Shown here: positions 11,198 through 21,500 of the stretch, piece after piece
How positions within the stretch are numbered: the stretch's first letter is position 1
Layout of the letters: each line of letters opens with the position of its first letter
NCBI GenBank assembly: GCA_015680685.1
Contig: MNCI01014752.1
Coordinates: 194,322 to 258,321 of the forward strand
Reading direction: 5' to 3'
From: Gnetum montanum
Taxonomy: Eukaryota; Streptophyta; Gnetopsida; Gnetales; Gnetaceae
Length of the DNA: 64,000 nucleotides
Program-made: the position numbers and the translations under genes
Notes under the pieces: generated by a model
What the model was told of the DNA's origin: nothing
Databases searched by the model: none
What the model saw: only the letters and a program-made list of their open reading frames with translations

Positions 11198-12851
11198 TGT
11201 AGCGATCGAAAATGTCGGCAGCTGGAAGGACACTGAGAGGTTGTCGGCCGTTGACAGTCTTAACCTTGTTTCTGCGGGAGGGCTGTGCTAGATGGGACGG
11301 AAACAGGATGCCCTGAACGATTTGGTCGATCAGACAAGGACTTAGTCGATGTTAATATAACCTTTTGCAACATGATTTGAAAACGAAACTAATAGTGTGA
11401 AGTAATGCTTAAATGTAAAAGAGGCAGAAAACAGTGTAAAATGCAATAATAAGCAGGAGACAAAGTAAAATGCAGTTAGAAAAATGCACCGTTTCGAAGC
11501 TACGACTTCACTCTGTCAAGATGGATACAATCAGTTGCACAATGCTGAGAAGTGCAGAGATCCCAAGAGTAACCAAGACGTATAGAGCAAGGCAGCTGTG
11601 TGCTTGGACGCGGGCTCAGGCATTAACAATGCAGAGTGCTACCAAGGTGGTAGAAAAGAGCAGAACCAAATGCCAACTGAGAGTGCTAACTATTTACAAT
11701 GTCAAATATAGGGAGCTTACAATGCTCAAGGTCACAGTGCTAACTTTTTGCTTGTCAGCCAACAAAATTGTTAGCTGACCAGATTGCTCAGAAAGCTGGG
11801 ACCGGGGATCGAAAAGTTCGAAAAAAGGTTTTTCTAAGTGTCACTTATTAGGGTATTTATAGGACTAAGGGCATGCAAAAGATGTGGTTTGGACACCACG
11901 TGCCTTGGGCTTATCCTGACCTGTCTATGTTACTCGTGCTTGCATGACCGTTGGGCGAGCCTGCCATGCTGTAATTGTGCTGTTAGAGCAACGGTGCAAT
12001 TAGGTGAGGTGCATTGATGTCGCATAACTACTCCCCACGCTCTGCTACACTCACTTGTGCTACGCTACGTAGTGTAGCGTAGCGTAACTGCTAGTTTGAA
12101 GCAAAAAGTCTATGTTGTGTCCCGCTGCATGCATTGGAAATCTTTGAGGCACGTTGACTATTTGTTGCATTTTTGCTATGCTACGCTACGCTACGTAGTG
12201 TATCATAGCGTAGCAGCTGTCCTTAGTCGCAAAAAACATTGCCAATCTGCAAACTTTGCCTTTTGCACTACGAAGCTTGCGAACTTGCTAACCCTGCCCT
12301 TTGAGATGCTTTTTGTCACTTTCACAGAATTGCTACGCCACATTGCACCATGTAGCTTAGCGTAGCGTAGCAGCAAACATGACCTATTTTTGCCAAGTTC
12401 ACCGCTTTCTGACGGAAGGAGACATTGCCGAAGGATTTGAAATTGAGCGAGGGGACTGACTGTCCAGCTTTTGCTACGCTGTGCTACACTGCGTAGCATA
12501 GCATAGCGTAGCACTGTGCTTCTGAAAATGTCTTCTAAAGTTTGCTACGCTACATAGTGTGGCGTAGTGTAGCAAAACCCCTTGACTTAGAAAACTTGCT
12601 GAAGCGTTTTGCGCATTTTGAGCACCGTCGACAATTCCACGCACCGCTCCTAAGTGCGCTGTCGGCTGGATGAACTACTAAGGTGGGCAGGCTGGAGAAT
12701 TTGTTTAGCCTGTTGACACCTGGGGTAGAAAACTTGCCCAAATGGATAGTCTGAACATCAGAGCGTCCATCTCCTGGAGAACTACTGTAAGGCTGCGCAA
12801 ATTGCGAAGACTTGGTGAAGCAAGCATGCCTTCAAATTTTGCAGTGTTTCA
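11198..12851 (-). repeat. 3' LTR of the nested Tat element
   Basis: On the plus strand it reads TGTAGCGATCG...GCAGTGTTTCA. Its full length (1654 bp) is set by comparison with the TSD-flanked solo LTR at 36882-38613, which has the same ends. The first about 630 bp match 27596-28230. It holds five GCTACGC-type palindromes. Confidence 0.92.
12057..12576. repeat. Cluster of GCTACGCTAC/GTAGCGTAGC palindromes in the LTR
   Basis: Palindromic blocks lie at about 12057-12083 (GTGCTACGCTACGTAGTGTA and its inverted arm), 12174-12217, 12329-12372, 12471-12512 and 12541-12576. Each is GCTACGCTAC, a TACGTA-like or slightly longer centre, then GTAGCGTAGC with some transitions. The solo LTR (37736-38340) has a matching set. 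These blocks can form hairpins of about 10-12 bp stems in single strands. Confidence 0.85.
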
Positions 12852-12868
12852 TTGGCCCCTCTTTGTCG
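12852..12868 (-). other. Polypurine tract of the nested Tat element
   Basis: On the minus strand the bases before the LTR read GACAAAGAGGGGCCAA, directly followed by TGAAACAC of the LTR. Position and purine content fit the plus-strand primer. Confidence 0.7.
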
Positions 12869-13849
12869 ATGTTTGGAGAATGGGCTCGAGAGACGTTGAC
12901 AAAGAATACAAAACACCATAGAAGACACGATGCTAACGTCGTTGCTCAGTGATCGTCAAGATGTTGCTTGGCTACGCTTGAGAGTGTTGTAGGGAGGAAG
13001 GAGGTTTAGGAAAAGTGTAAAGATGAGGTTTAGTAGAGTCCCTCATCAGGGTGCTCATGAGGGAGCTGTTCGCGTTTTCATCTTTACTTTCATTGATCTT
13101 CAACCTCTTGCAGGACATGTGTTTATTTTCCAGGATGAGTTGTGTTACATTCGTATGGGGTTTTAACCTACCTACAGATGCTTCCCATGCGGCGAGCTGT
13201 GTTACGCACGTCATAGAATTTGCACTCTGAAGTAGCCAAGCTAGTCGAGGCACTCACTTTGCGATGCCATAGAATTTGCTGCTGTGGTAGGACGTACTTA
13301 CATGCTACAGACGTTGTTGAAGCTCTTGGACATCTGTGCTATGCACGGTGTCCAAAGTAGGAAGGCCAGCAGCGGCCTTGGCAGCACCGGCACAGAGGAG
13401 CTGGCGTCGAAGGCGCTGGGAGTTGCTATGAGTGTGGATGCTCTGAAATCCCTACCAAAGACATGCATTCTCAGTTCAGCTATGAGATCAGCTACCACAT
13501 AGCTAAATGTTGTGCGAGCCCAGACATCGGCAGGGAGCTGGAGGATAACAATATTGTGGTTGGGCCACAATACTATTGGAACTCTAGCAGTGGGCACTGG
13601 CTAAGGAACTACCGTCAGGGCGGTGGGCTATGGCGACGGTAGGTCTAGAGGGCCAGTGCGATGTCATACGACATCTCCAAAGGGTCAGCATGATGCCAAG
13701 GGTGGCAGCGCTGCGTATGTTCTAGATCATGTTCCCATTGTGTCATGAACTACGTTCTGGAGCTGCAATGTCCCACCCCCATGTCGGCATTGTACATGCT
13801 CGTTCAATGTGTACTTGGTGCAGATGCATGTTAGGGACGTGACACGAAC
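12869..13849 (-). other. 3' untranslated region of the nested Tat element
   Basis: This is about 1 kb between the tandem array behind integrase and the polypurine tract. Frames of 70-100 codons occur on both strands but show no domain, and I treat them as chance. Confidence 0.5.
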
Positions 13850-14285
13850 CTAGTTTAAGGTCTTGGTAGACTGTGTGCTGGTTTAGGGTCCTAATGGACT
13901 GCTGTGCTAGTTTAAGGTCCTAGTAGACCGTACATGTCAGTTTAATGTCATAGCGGATGTGCCGTGCCAGTTTATAGTCATAGCGGACTAGCTGTGCCAG
14001 TTTTACATCGTAGCGGACGGTCGCCGCCAGTTTAACATTGTAGCGGATGCTGCCTGTTGCTGCTAGTTTAACGCCATAGTAGATGCTGCTCGTTGCTACT
14101 AGTTTTACATCGTAGCGGACGATGCTCATTGCTGCTAGTTTTACGTCGTAGTGGACTATGCTCATTACTGCCAATTTTACATTGTAGCGGACTGTGCTCA
14201 TTATTGCCAATTTTACATCATAGAGGACAGTGCTCATTGTTGCCAGTTTGATGTCGTAGTAGACGGTGCTCATTGCTATCTTCAT
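13850..14285 (-). repeat. Tandem array B behind integrase (30-36-bp units, about 13 copies)
   Basis: On the plus strand, units share AGTTTAAGGTC or AGTTTTACATCGTAGCGGAC followed by a variable GC-rich tail. The first units are about 30 bp, the later ones 36 bp. On the minus strand the array is an open frame of 121 codons encoding repeats like MSTVRYDVKLAA. It is in the same frame as integrase, separated only by one TGA and a Ser codon. Array A (17872-18240) has the same core. Confidence 0.9.
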
Positions 14286-14288
14286 GCT

Positions 14289-15326
14289 TCAGATGTAGTA
14301 CAGCTTGAGGTATGAGTGATTCACTGGGTTGGCGAACTCGTTGCTGTCCATGTTTGCCAGCTTGAAGGCTCCATTCCCAAAGGCTTTAGTGATCATGTAT
14401 GGGCCTTCCCAGTTGGTTGAGAATTTGCTCATATCCTCATGGGCAGCTTTGAGAATGAGGTCTCCCTTCTGTACTGGTCGTTGATGCGTGTTTGCACGGT
14501 GCTTTTGTTGTTGCTTGCTCTGGTAGCACTCTATGCGGCTCAGCATCTACGCGCACTCCTCCTCTTTGAGTTGAGGTCGATGATCTGCAACTCATTGTTC
14601 TAGGCTTTGCTCATAACATCGAATAGGATCATTCGCAGTGATGGTACCTACAACTCAAGAGGCAACACAGCTTCAGATCCATAAACAAGACTGTATTGTC
14701 ACGATTTTGCATGTCGTTATGTAGGCCCATAGAACGTAGAGGATTTGCTCGTGCCACCGCCTCTTGCTGTTGTTAAGCATTCGCGTCAGCAAGTTGATGA
14801 TGGGCTTATTTGTAGCCTCCGCCTGTCCCTCCGCCTGTGGGTAATATGGGGAGGAGAATAATTGCCTGATGCCTAGATTGCTGCAGAAGGTTCGGGTTTT
14901 TGTACTACTGAATTGTGGTTCGTTGTCAGTTACAATAGTCATTGGAAGCCCAAACCTTGTCACGATGTTGTCTAGGATAAAGTGGCAGATTTGCTGAGAC
15001 GTCGTTTTCCTCAGGGGAATAGCTTCCATCTACTTAGTAAAATACTCAGTGGCGGTGATAATGAAGCTATGCCCTGCGGAGGACTTAAGCGTGATAGGTC
15101 CTATGAGGCCTAGTCCCCATCGTTGGAAGGGCCACATGATTTGCATTGGGTGCAAGTCCGTAGGTGAGATGTGTATAAGATTCGCGTATCTTTGGCACGT
15201 GTCACACGTCTTGACTTTCGACAGGCAGTCACGTTTCATGTGAGGCCAATAGTACCCTAGGCGTCTGATTTTCGCAGCCATAGCCCTGGGTGCTATGTGT
15301 TCACCACACTGTCCCTCATGCACTTC
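14289..15326 (-). pseudogene. Tat integrase, decayed
   Basis: The order along the minus strand is an HHCC zinc module (HEGQCGEH then CDTC), the catalytic core, and a C-terminal domain ending LKLYYI. In the core, the usual first-aspartate motif (WGxDLIGP) reads RWGLGLIGP, so the first acidic residue is glycine. The second, in TIVTDNEPQF, and the glutamate, in YYPQAEGQAEATNK, are present. Stops lie at 15030 and about 14670-14550. Integrase inserts the cDNA into nuclear DNA; this copy should be inactive because of the stops and the lost aspartate. The C-terminal part (14546-14289) has the usual DLILKAAHED...WEGPYMITKAFG pattern. Confidence 0.9.
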
Positions 15327-15623
15327 ATTAACTACCTTCTGTGCTTGCTCCCCACCCATGCATGCCAGCAATATCCCGTCATAAGAGCGTCGGCATAGGG
15401 TGTCATTTCCCATGAGCGTATATTGCCAGGCGTGCTTGCGGATCGCATCTCTCTGAGTAGATGTCAGTCCACTTGGGGGTTTGCTATGTTGTAGGTAGGC
15501 TTTAATGTCAGCGTACCACTCTTGGGTATCTACAGCACTAATAGAGGCCACGTGTCCCACCTGAGTAATAGGCTCAGTACACTTGACAATCGAAGTCGGT
15601 AGATTTACGAATGAGTGTGGTAG

Positions 15624-16010
15624 AATGTTTAATGTAAGGGTGGCTAAGGCGTCTGCCACGGTGTTCTTGTTGCATGGCACGTGTTGCACATCTGTGGTTG
15701 CAAATTGTTTAAGCATGCTTTTTGCTAGGTCACAGTAGGGTTGCAGGTGCGTAGCTTTGCAAACATAGACCTCGATGATTTGATTCACAACTAGTTGGGA
15801 ATCACCGTGAATTGCCAAGTGTTGTATGTGTAGTGTTTGGACAGCTGAGAGGCCTCTGAGTAGCCCCTCATACTCTGCCACATTGTTGGTGCAGGGGAAT
15901 GCAAAACGATAAACGAACGGGTGCATTTCCCTAGAGGGAAACATAATGACAGCGGCTGCACTACCTCCTCGTGCGGTTGAAGCGCTGTCGAAGTGTAGAG
16001 TAGCTTTCAG
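15624..16010 (-). pseudogene. Tat second RNase H (archaeal-like aRNH)
   Basis: It lies in the 447-codon frame 16373-15030, at residues about 122-250. The motifs are LHFDSASTARGGSAAA (first Asp), FPCTNNVAEYEGLLRGL (Glu), LAIHGDSQLVVNQI (Asp) and HVPCNKNTVADALATL (last Asp). This is the RVT_3-type domain found after the normal RNase H in Tat-lineage Gypsy elements. All four acidic residues are visible and the domain itself has no stop, so it is one of the best preserved parts of the element. Confidence 0.9.
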
Positions 16011-16079
16011 GTGCGATGGGACGATGTTGATAGTCCCAACATGTTTGTCTGGGAATTCAGGATCTATGGTTGCGTGGTC

Positions 16080-16466
16080 GTTGACGGGTGAGGCTGTAAG
16101 TTGCGTTGCTATGGCATGACCCTTAGTTGACGACTGGCTTACATAGTGTAAGTCAAACTCTGCGGTTATTGCTTTCCATCGGGCTATCCGGCTACTTTCA
16201 TACAAGTTGTTAGTGATAGCCCAGAGTATGTTGCTTTTGAAAATGATGTTAATTGTACTGCAAAATAGGTAGTACCTCCACTTTTTTAATGTAAACACTA
16301 AGGCAAGGCAATTCCTCTCCACTTCATTGTATTTCTCCTCATGCGCTATTAATGCATGACTCAGATAATACACTGGTATCTTAGATCCGTCGTCTCGTTT
16401 CTGACATAGTAGTGCTACGATAGATGTGTTGTAGGTGGCAAGGTAGATGAAGAAAGGCTTATCCCG
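16080..16466 (-). pseudogene. Tat RT-linked RNase H
   Basis: It starts with DKPFFIYLATYNTSIVALLC and continues into the next frame: YYLSHALIAHEEKYNEVERN, LKKWRYYLFCSTINIIFKS, ARWKAITAEFDLHYV. Several acidic catalytic positions normal for RNase H are absent (for example YLAT where YLD/VSD is common, and FKSN where a TDH is common). Such degeneration of the first RNase H is known in elements that have acquired a second one. It lies in the same frame as the following aRNH after one stop near 16466. Confidence 0.8.
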
Positions 16467-17740
16467 CTATGGCGGATGCACAGTTGGGAGGTGCAAAAGC
16501 TCTTCTTTTAAGTCATCGAAGGCTTGTTGACACTGGGTTGTCCACTCGAAGTTAATCCCTTTCTTTAGAAGATGTTGCATGGGGTGCAACTTGTTGGTCA
16601 ACTTTGTTATAAACCTTCGGATGAACTGTACCCTACCTTGCAACCCACGTAGCTCTTTAAGGTTTGTAGGGTTTGACAATGGCCTTGACTTTGTCAGGGT
16701 CCACCTGTATTCTGGCATTCGATACCACGAACCCCAACATGCGTCTGATTTTTACCCCAAAGACACAGTTCTTAGGATTAAGATGTAGATTATGCATTTG
16801 ACAACATTTGAGGACTACCCTTAGATCACGTGGGTGATCAGCTGCCTCCTTGGACTTGATTGCTACATCATCCATGTAGTCGTTTAACATTTCTAGGATG
16901 TAGTCGTTGAAGATGTAAGTCATGTCTCGTTGGTAGGTTGCTCCAACGTTCTTAAGCCCAAAAGGCATCATGGTGTAACAGAAGGTCCCTCATGGGGTCA
17001 TAAAGGTTGTTGTTAGCTGATGCTCTGGGTTGATGTGAATTTGGTTGTAGTCGGAGAAGCCATCCATGAAGGATAGCAAGGCATGTCCAGTCATAGTGTC
17101 GATGAGTTGATCGATGCTTAGAAGCAGGAAATTGTCATTGATCATTTCTTTGTTAAGATCTCGGAAGTCTATATAGATTCGTATTCCTCTCGTTTTCTTA
17201 GAAACCATGACGATGTTGGACACCCATTCTGAATAATAAACTATGTGGATGAAACCAGCTTGGTATAGCTTTGCGATTTCATTCCTTATGGCTAGTGCGA
17301 TTTCTGATTTGACTTTGCAAGCCTTCTGCTTGATTGCCTTCATGCGTGGGTCTAGGACGATGTTGTGTTGTATCAGCCTCGGATCTAAACCCGACATGTC
17401 ACTATATGACCATGCAAAGACTTTGATGTTGTCTTGCAGAATCTTGGCTACATTTTCATGCGTCTGCGCGTTTAGGAAGGAGTTAAGCTTTAACGTTTCT
17501 ACTTCTCCCTTGGACGTGATCACAGGCATCTTGACAAGAGGATCCTCAGTTACATCCTTGGCCTCCAAATCTAGGGTTCGGACCAGATGCTTGGGCCAGT
17601 CTGGGGATGTTTCTAAAGATGCTATGGTGCTAGCTATGGTTGACCCCTAGTTGATTAGGTCGAGGTTCAATTGTCTTGCGAGCTTGCCATGTGGACCTGC
17701 TAAAGCCAAAGACGTGGAGAGATCGGGATGGATTTCCATT
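16467..17740 (-). pseudogene. Tat reverse transcriptase, decayed
   Basis: A separate ATG at 17740 starts this block (MEIHPDLSTSLALAGP), which is not joined to the protease ORF. RT motifs follow in order: IKVFAWSYSDMSGLDP, YYSEWVSNIVMVSKK, IRIYIDFRDLNKEMINDNF, LLSFMDGFSDYNQI, MMPFGLKNVGATYQR, and the catalytic LNDYMDDVAIKS (YMDD). The connection domain has LRGLQGRVQFIRRFI. There is a stop near 16987, a frameshift near 16690 and a stop near 17650. The enzyme would copy element RNA into DNA in the particle. It is preceded by tandem array A. Confidence 0.92.
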
Positions 17741-17871
17741 TTTTGTTTAACTTGTCAAGATGAGATGAGAGCCTAGTTAAGAGGCACCTATTGGTAGTAA
17801 TCATGTATAACGAAAACTTGCAGAGCAATAACGAGATGTAACTAGCGAAGTATGATGTAACAACCAAAATT

Positions 17872-18240
17872 TTGCTAGTTTAAAGTCATGGCGGACCGCT
17901 ATGGCATGGGGATGCAGAGCTGCTAAAATAGGAAATGTAAAACTGTCGATGTGAGAATGTGAAGTTGCTAAGAAACGTGAAACTGTTGATGCAAAAAGGT
18001 GAAACTGCTAGTTTAGTGTCATTGCGGACTGCGAACGTATAATAGATCAAAACTGCTAGTTTAAGGTCTTCTCGGACTAGTCATGAGAGTGGAACACTAC
18101 GCTAAAAATGCTAGTTTAAGGTCTTTTCGGACTGCGAAAGTTACAATTGCGCTGGGGTTGCTAGTTTAAGGTCTTTTTGAACCATTAAAGTTGCTGCTAC
18201 GCCAGGATTGCTAGTTTACAATCTTTTCGAACCGGTAATG
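17872..18240 (+). repeat. Tandem array A between the antisense gene and the RT ORF (about 6 copies)
   Basis: Copies of GCTAGTTTAAGGTCTTTTCG and variants begin near 17873, 18008, 18053, 18108, 18159 and 18208, most followed by GGACTGCGAA or similar, with spacing of about 45-57 bp in the last five. The same core forms array B at 13850-14285. Confidence 0.85.
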
Positions 18241-18245
18241 AAAAC

Positions 18246-18260
18246 TATATATATATATAT
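18246..18260. repeat. (TA)n microsatellite
   Basis: About seven TA units lie just after array A and before the putative promoter of the antisense gene. Confidence 0.9.
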
Positions 18261-18368
18261 TTTTCGTTTTTAGGAAAATAAGTAGTTAGCTTGGAGCATG
18301 TCAAATTTTTAATGCCAATAGTGCTACGATGTCGTGGCGAGCATGCTACACTATATGGCGCACTCCGC

Positions 18369-18426
18369 ATTAAATAGAGAGAGAGAACGACAAGTTTTCC
18401 TTTTTCACCATTACAACCATAAATAG
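18369..18426 (+). promoter_or_regulatory. TATA-like boxes upstream of the antisense gene
   Basis: ATTAAATAG at 18369 and CATAAATAGG at 18418 lie 150-210 bp before the proposed ATG at 18579, on the strand of the antisense gene. There is no further evidence of promoter activity. Confidence 0.4.
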
Positions 18427-18578
18427 GGACTAAACCCTGGTAAGCTTACCATTCTCACCATAAGAGCGCAGAGCCCATATTCAGAGCACAAGCTGATTTC
18501 GGAGCGTAGAACGATTGTGCTAACAACGAGCAGGGTAGTTTTCTGCATAGCGACGAGGAAAAATCTGCAAGCAGGACG

Positions 18579-21500
18579 ATGGCTCCAAAGAAGGAACACA
18601 CGAATTTGACACTTGCAAAGGTCGAGGACGTGAAGAAAACCATAGGGCATGTGACATAAGCGTGCATCATGGCGTGGGAGGACACGCCATTGACTCGGTA
18701 GGCTACTATGCTTCCTCTATTTTTTCGCAATTCTATTATCATTTTTTTGCTCCTGTTGTTCCCTGCTTTTGTTTGTATCCTAGTCTTAGTCATTTGTGTT
18801 TTCTATCATTGTGTTTTTTTTGGCCTTTACATCGCCGCTATTGTCGTTTCGGCTACAGCGGATGCATAGATGCTATGCTATCGTTGTATGTAAGGTCACT
18901 TAAATCGCCATTGCTGTGGTTGTCATAACTGCGGAGGTTTGGACAGTTACTTGGCTTTCGAATGGCATAGCGTAGGACTCTTAAGAGGTTTGGGCCATGC
19001 GTGATATGACAGTGCGACATGTGTTCTATTGAGGTGTATTGTTAACCACCTTGTTAAGGTTAATTGCTCTATTGCTATGCTAGGCTATTCTTGCTACGTT
19101 ATCACTATCATGTTCTTGCTACGCTATGTGCGGGAAGAGGGTTATGCTACGCTATACGCATGAACTACTAGGTGTTGCTATGTTGCATGTGCATTGCACT
19201 TGGACATGATGCTAACACTTGCTGGTTGTGTTGTGCAGGATGGGGCTAAGGCCAATTCTGATTGTCCTATAAATTACAGGGGTCCTGTGTCACGTGAGCA
19301 AACCTGTGGCCAACGCTCCTCCTCCCCAGATACGTGTGAGAGAATGGGGGGCTTGGTTTAGGAAAGGAGCACAGGAGTTCCTACAATACCTTCTCGAACA
19401 CTTCAGTGTGATCGTTTGGTCATACTTAGAGGAGGAAGAGGCAGCCGTCATAACTGAAGCTATATTGCCTGGGGCAAGCCGGGGCATCTTGAGGTTTCTA
19501 ACGGACGAGGCAATCATGAGCAGGTAGGGAGAAGGATCCAGTCAGCGCCCAATAGAGTTAAGGCATTTGGCCTGGATCTAGGATATGCCTGAATCCAGCT
19601 ACTACCATTCTTATAACACATTGTTTGTTGCAGGTTATATGGCAACGTTCTTCCAAAACCCACCAGGAACTGTTTACTGTGTTAGCGGGTGAGTTTTGCA
19701 GCCTTGTTCCGCTGTGTTGAAGCGATGCTAGCCATATTGGCCAAATGCGAACAGTGTGTTTTTGTTACCAGGTGCTACATCAACAAGGATGGGGTTCATG
19801 ACTGACCGGGCTTGCTAACTACAACGTGTATAGCCCTATAGGAATTCTCTTCTGCTGAGAACCTGTGGGCGGGTGTGATTGGTCAATGCAGGAGTGAATA
19901 CCACACCTACCCACACCTATTCCCCATTCCCTACGATCAGTGCAAGGGGCTTGGTTGGCTGGATGAGGGGTGGACAGAACCCTTCAAACTAATCACCGTT
20001 GATCAAGTTCTAGTTAGTCTTCTGTCGTTCCCATCACTGTACAAACCTGGTAGGCTAAAAAGTAAATGTTACATGCTTAAGTGTCTTTGCAATTTTTGTA
20101 TTTTCTGCATTTTTATGCTAAATGTTTCTTGTAAAAACTGTTATAGGGGCGAAGAAGCCTCAAGAGGTGACAGTGGTAACCACCGAGACACAGGAGGCAA
20201 ACATCTACTTCAAGTACAGAGAAGTAGATACAAGCCAACGCTAGATAAACGGTGCGGCTTCGGACTCCTTGGTCCAGAATATCCAAAAGGCTGGGCTTAT
20301 GGATCTATTCCTGGCCCCGAATCTAGGCATTTTTGCCGCTGAGATGCTCTCCCTGATCAACTCCTTTTTCGATAAGACGAGCTGCTTCCGTGAGCATACA
20401 AGGAGTGCGGGTGGTCATTGAAATCAATGACTAGCTATTCGTGGACCTCTTCGGTGTCCCTACTGAAGGCATCCTCATAGGGTTAAAGGGTAAGAAGGAG
20501 CTAACCCTTCAGAAGAAGGACATTCAGGAGTGATTGGGGATTGCTAAGGAGCGAAAGGGGCTCCCCATGGAGAAGCTTAAAGAAGGACCTGCCAAAGGGA
20601 TTTACCTTATCTTCCATGCTCGCGCATTCCCCCAGCTGCTTTCCTAAGGGAAGGTCCTGGGGATTGAGCAGGCTTGGATAATGTGTGAGGTCATGGAAGA
20701 GGGGGCCCATTACAACTAGGCCAGGTTTCTATGTAAAGGCTTGCAGGCCGAAATCTTGAGATTCCATAAGAAATCGGAGTCCCTTTCCAACATACATTAT
20801 GCTTTTTACATAGCCTGTCTGAAGCGTTTTGCGGAGTTTCTGGTGGTTCATGAGAATGGAGCCTGGGTCATGCAAAATCGCAACCAAATTTCCAAATCGT
20901 GGATTCGCCAGATTCTCCGGACCACCCGAGCCCAAGATCCCTTGAAAATAATTGGAGAGTCGTTCTCTGTGATGACTAAGGACCAGGCGGCCTGCAACTT
21001 TCGCGGCCAAGACAACATAGGAGAGACGACCCTTGCTGTAGCCGGTAGCGTGTCGCAGGGGGAATGTCTCATAGTCGAGACTGTGGCCCAGAAGTCGCAA
21101 CGAAAAAGGCCTCCTTCAGCTAAGGAAACCCTTCACCTGGAGGAAGAGGAGGGGCGGAGACTACGGCTTAAGCTGCAGAGGACGCAACCCCCCATTGGTA
21201 AATGCTTTTGTTTAATGTCTACTTTGGTATTATCTACTACGTTATGCCACGCTAGGCGGCGTAGCGTAGTGTAGCACTTGCTTTAAGCTAACTTGTTTTG
21301 GATTAATGCAAACATGCTTCTTGGTTGGTAGAGGAAGAAGAAGAAGAAGAAGAAGAAGGTGACGAAGAGGTGTCGACCCCTAAGACGGGAGTGATGGATA
21401 AAGACACAGAGGTCCTAGTCTCGGAAGAAAGGGCCCCAGTCAAGAAGAAAAGAACTCCTGCTGCTAAGGCAAGGGCTCTTGTTATTAGGGAGAATCCTCC

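Noticed and set aside
11470-11778. Plus-strand frame of 102 codons, also found at 27894-28142
   Set aside because: It lies in the Tat LTR and is repeated because the LTR is repeated. It is antisense to the element, and the two copies differ by frame-affecting changes.
13850-14285. CRISPR-like regular repeats with spacers
   Set aside because: The units are adjacent tandem copies with varied tails and changing length inside a retrotransposon. There are no unique spacers and no cas genes, and the setting is eukaryotic.
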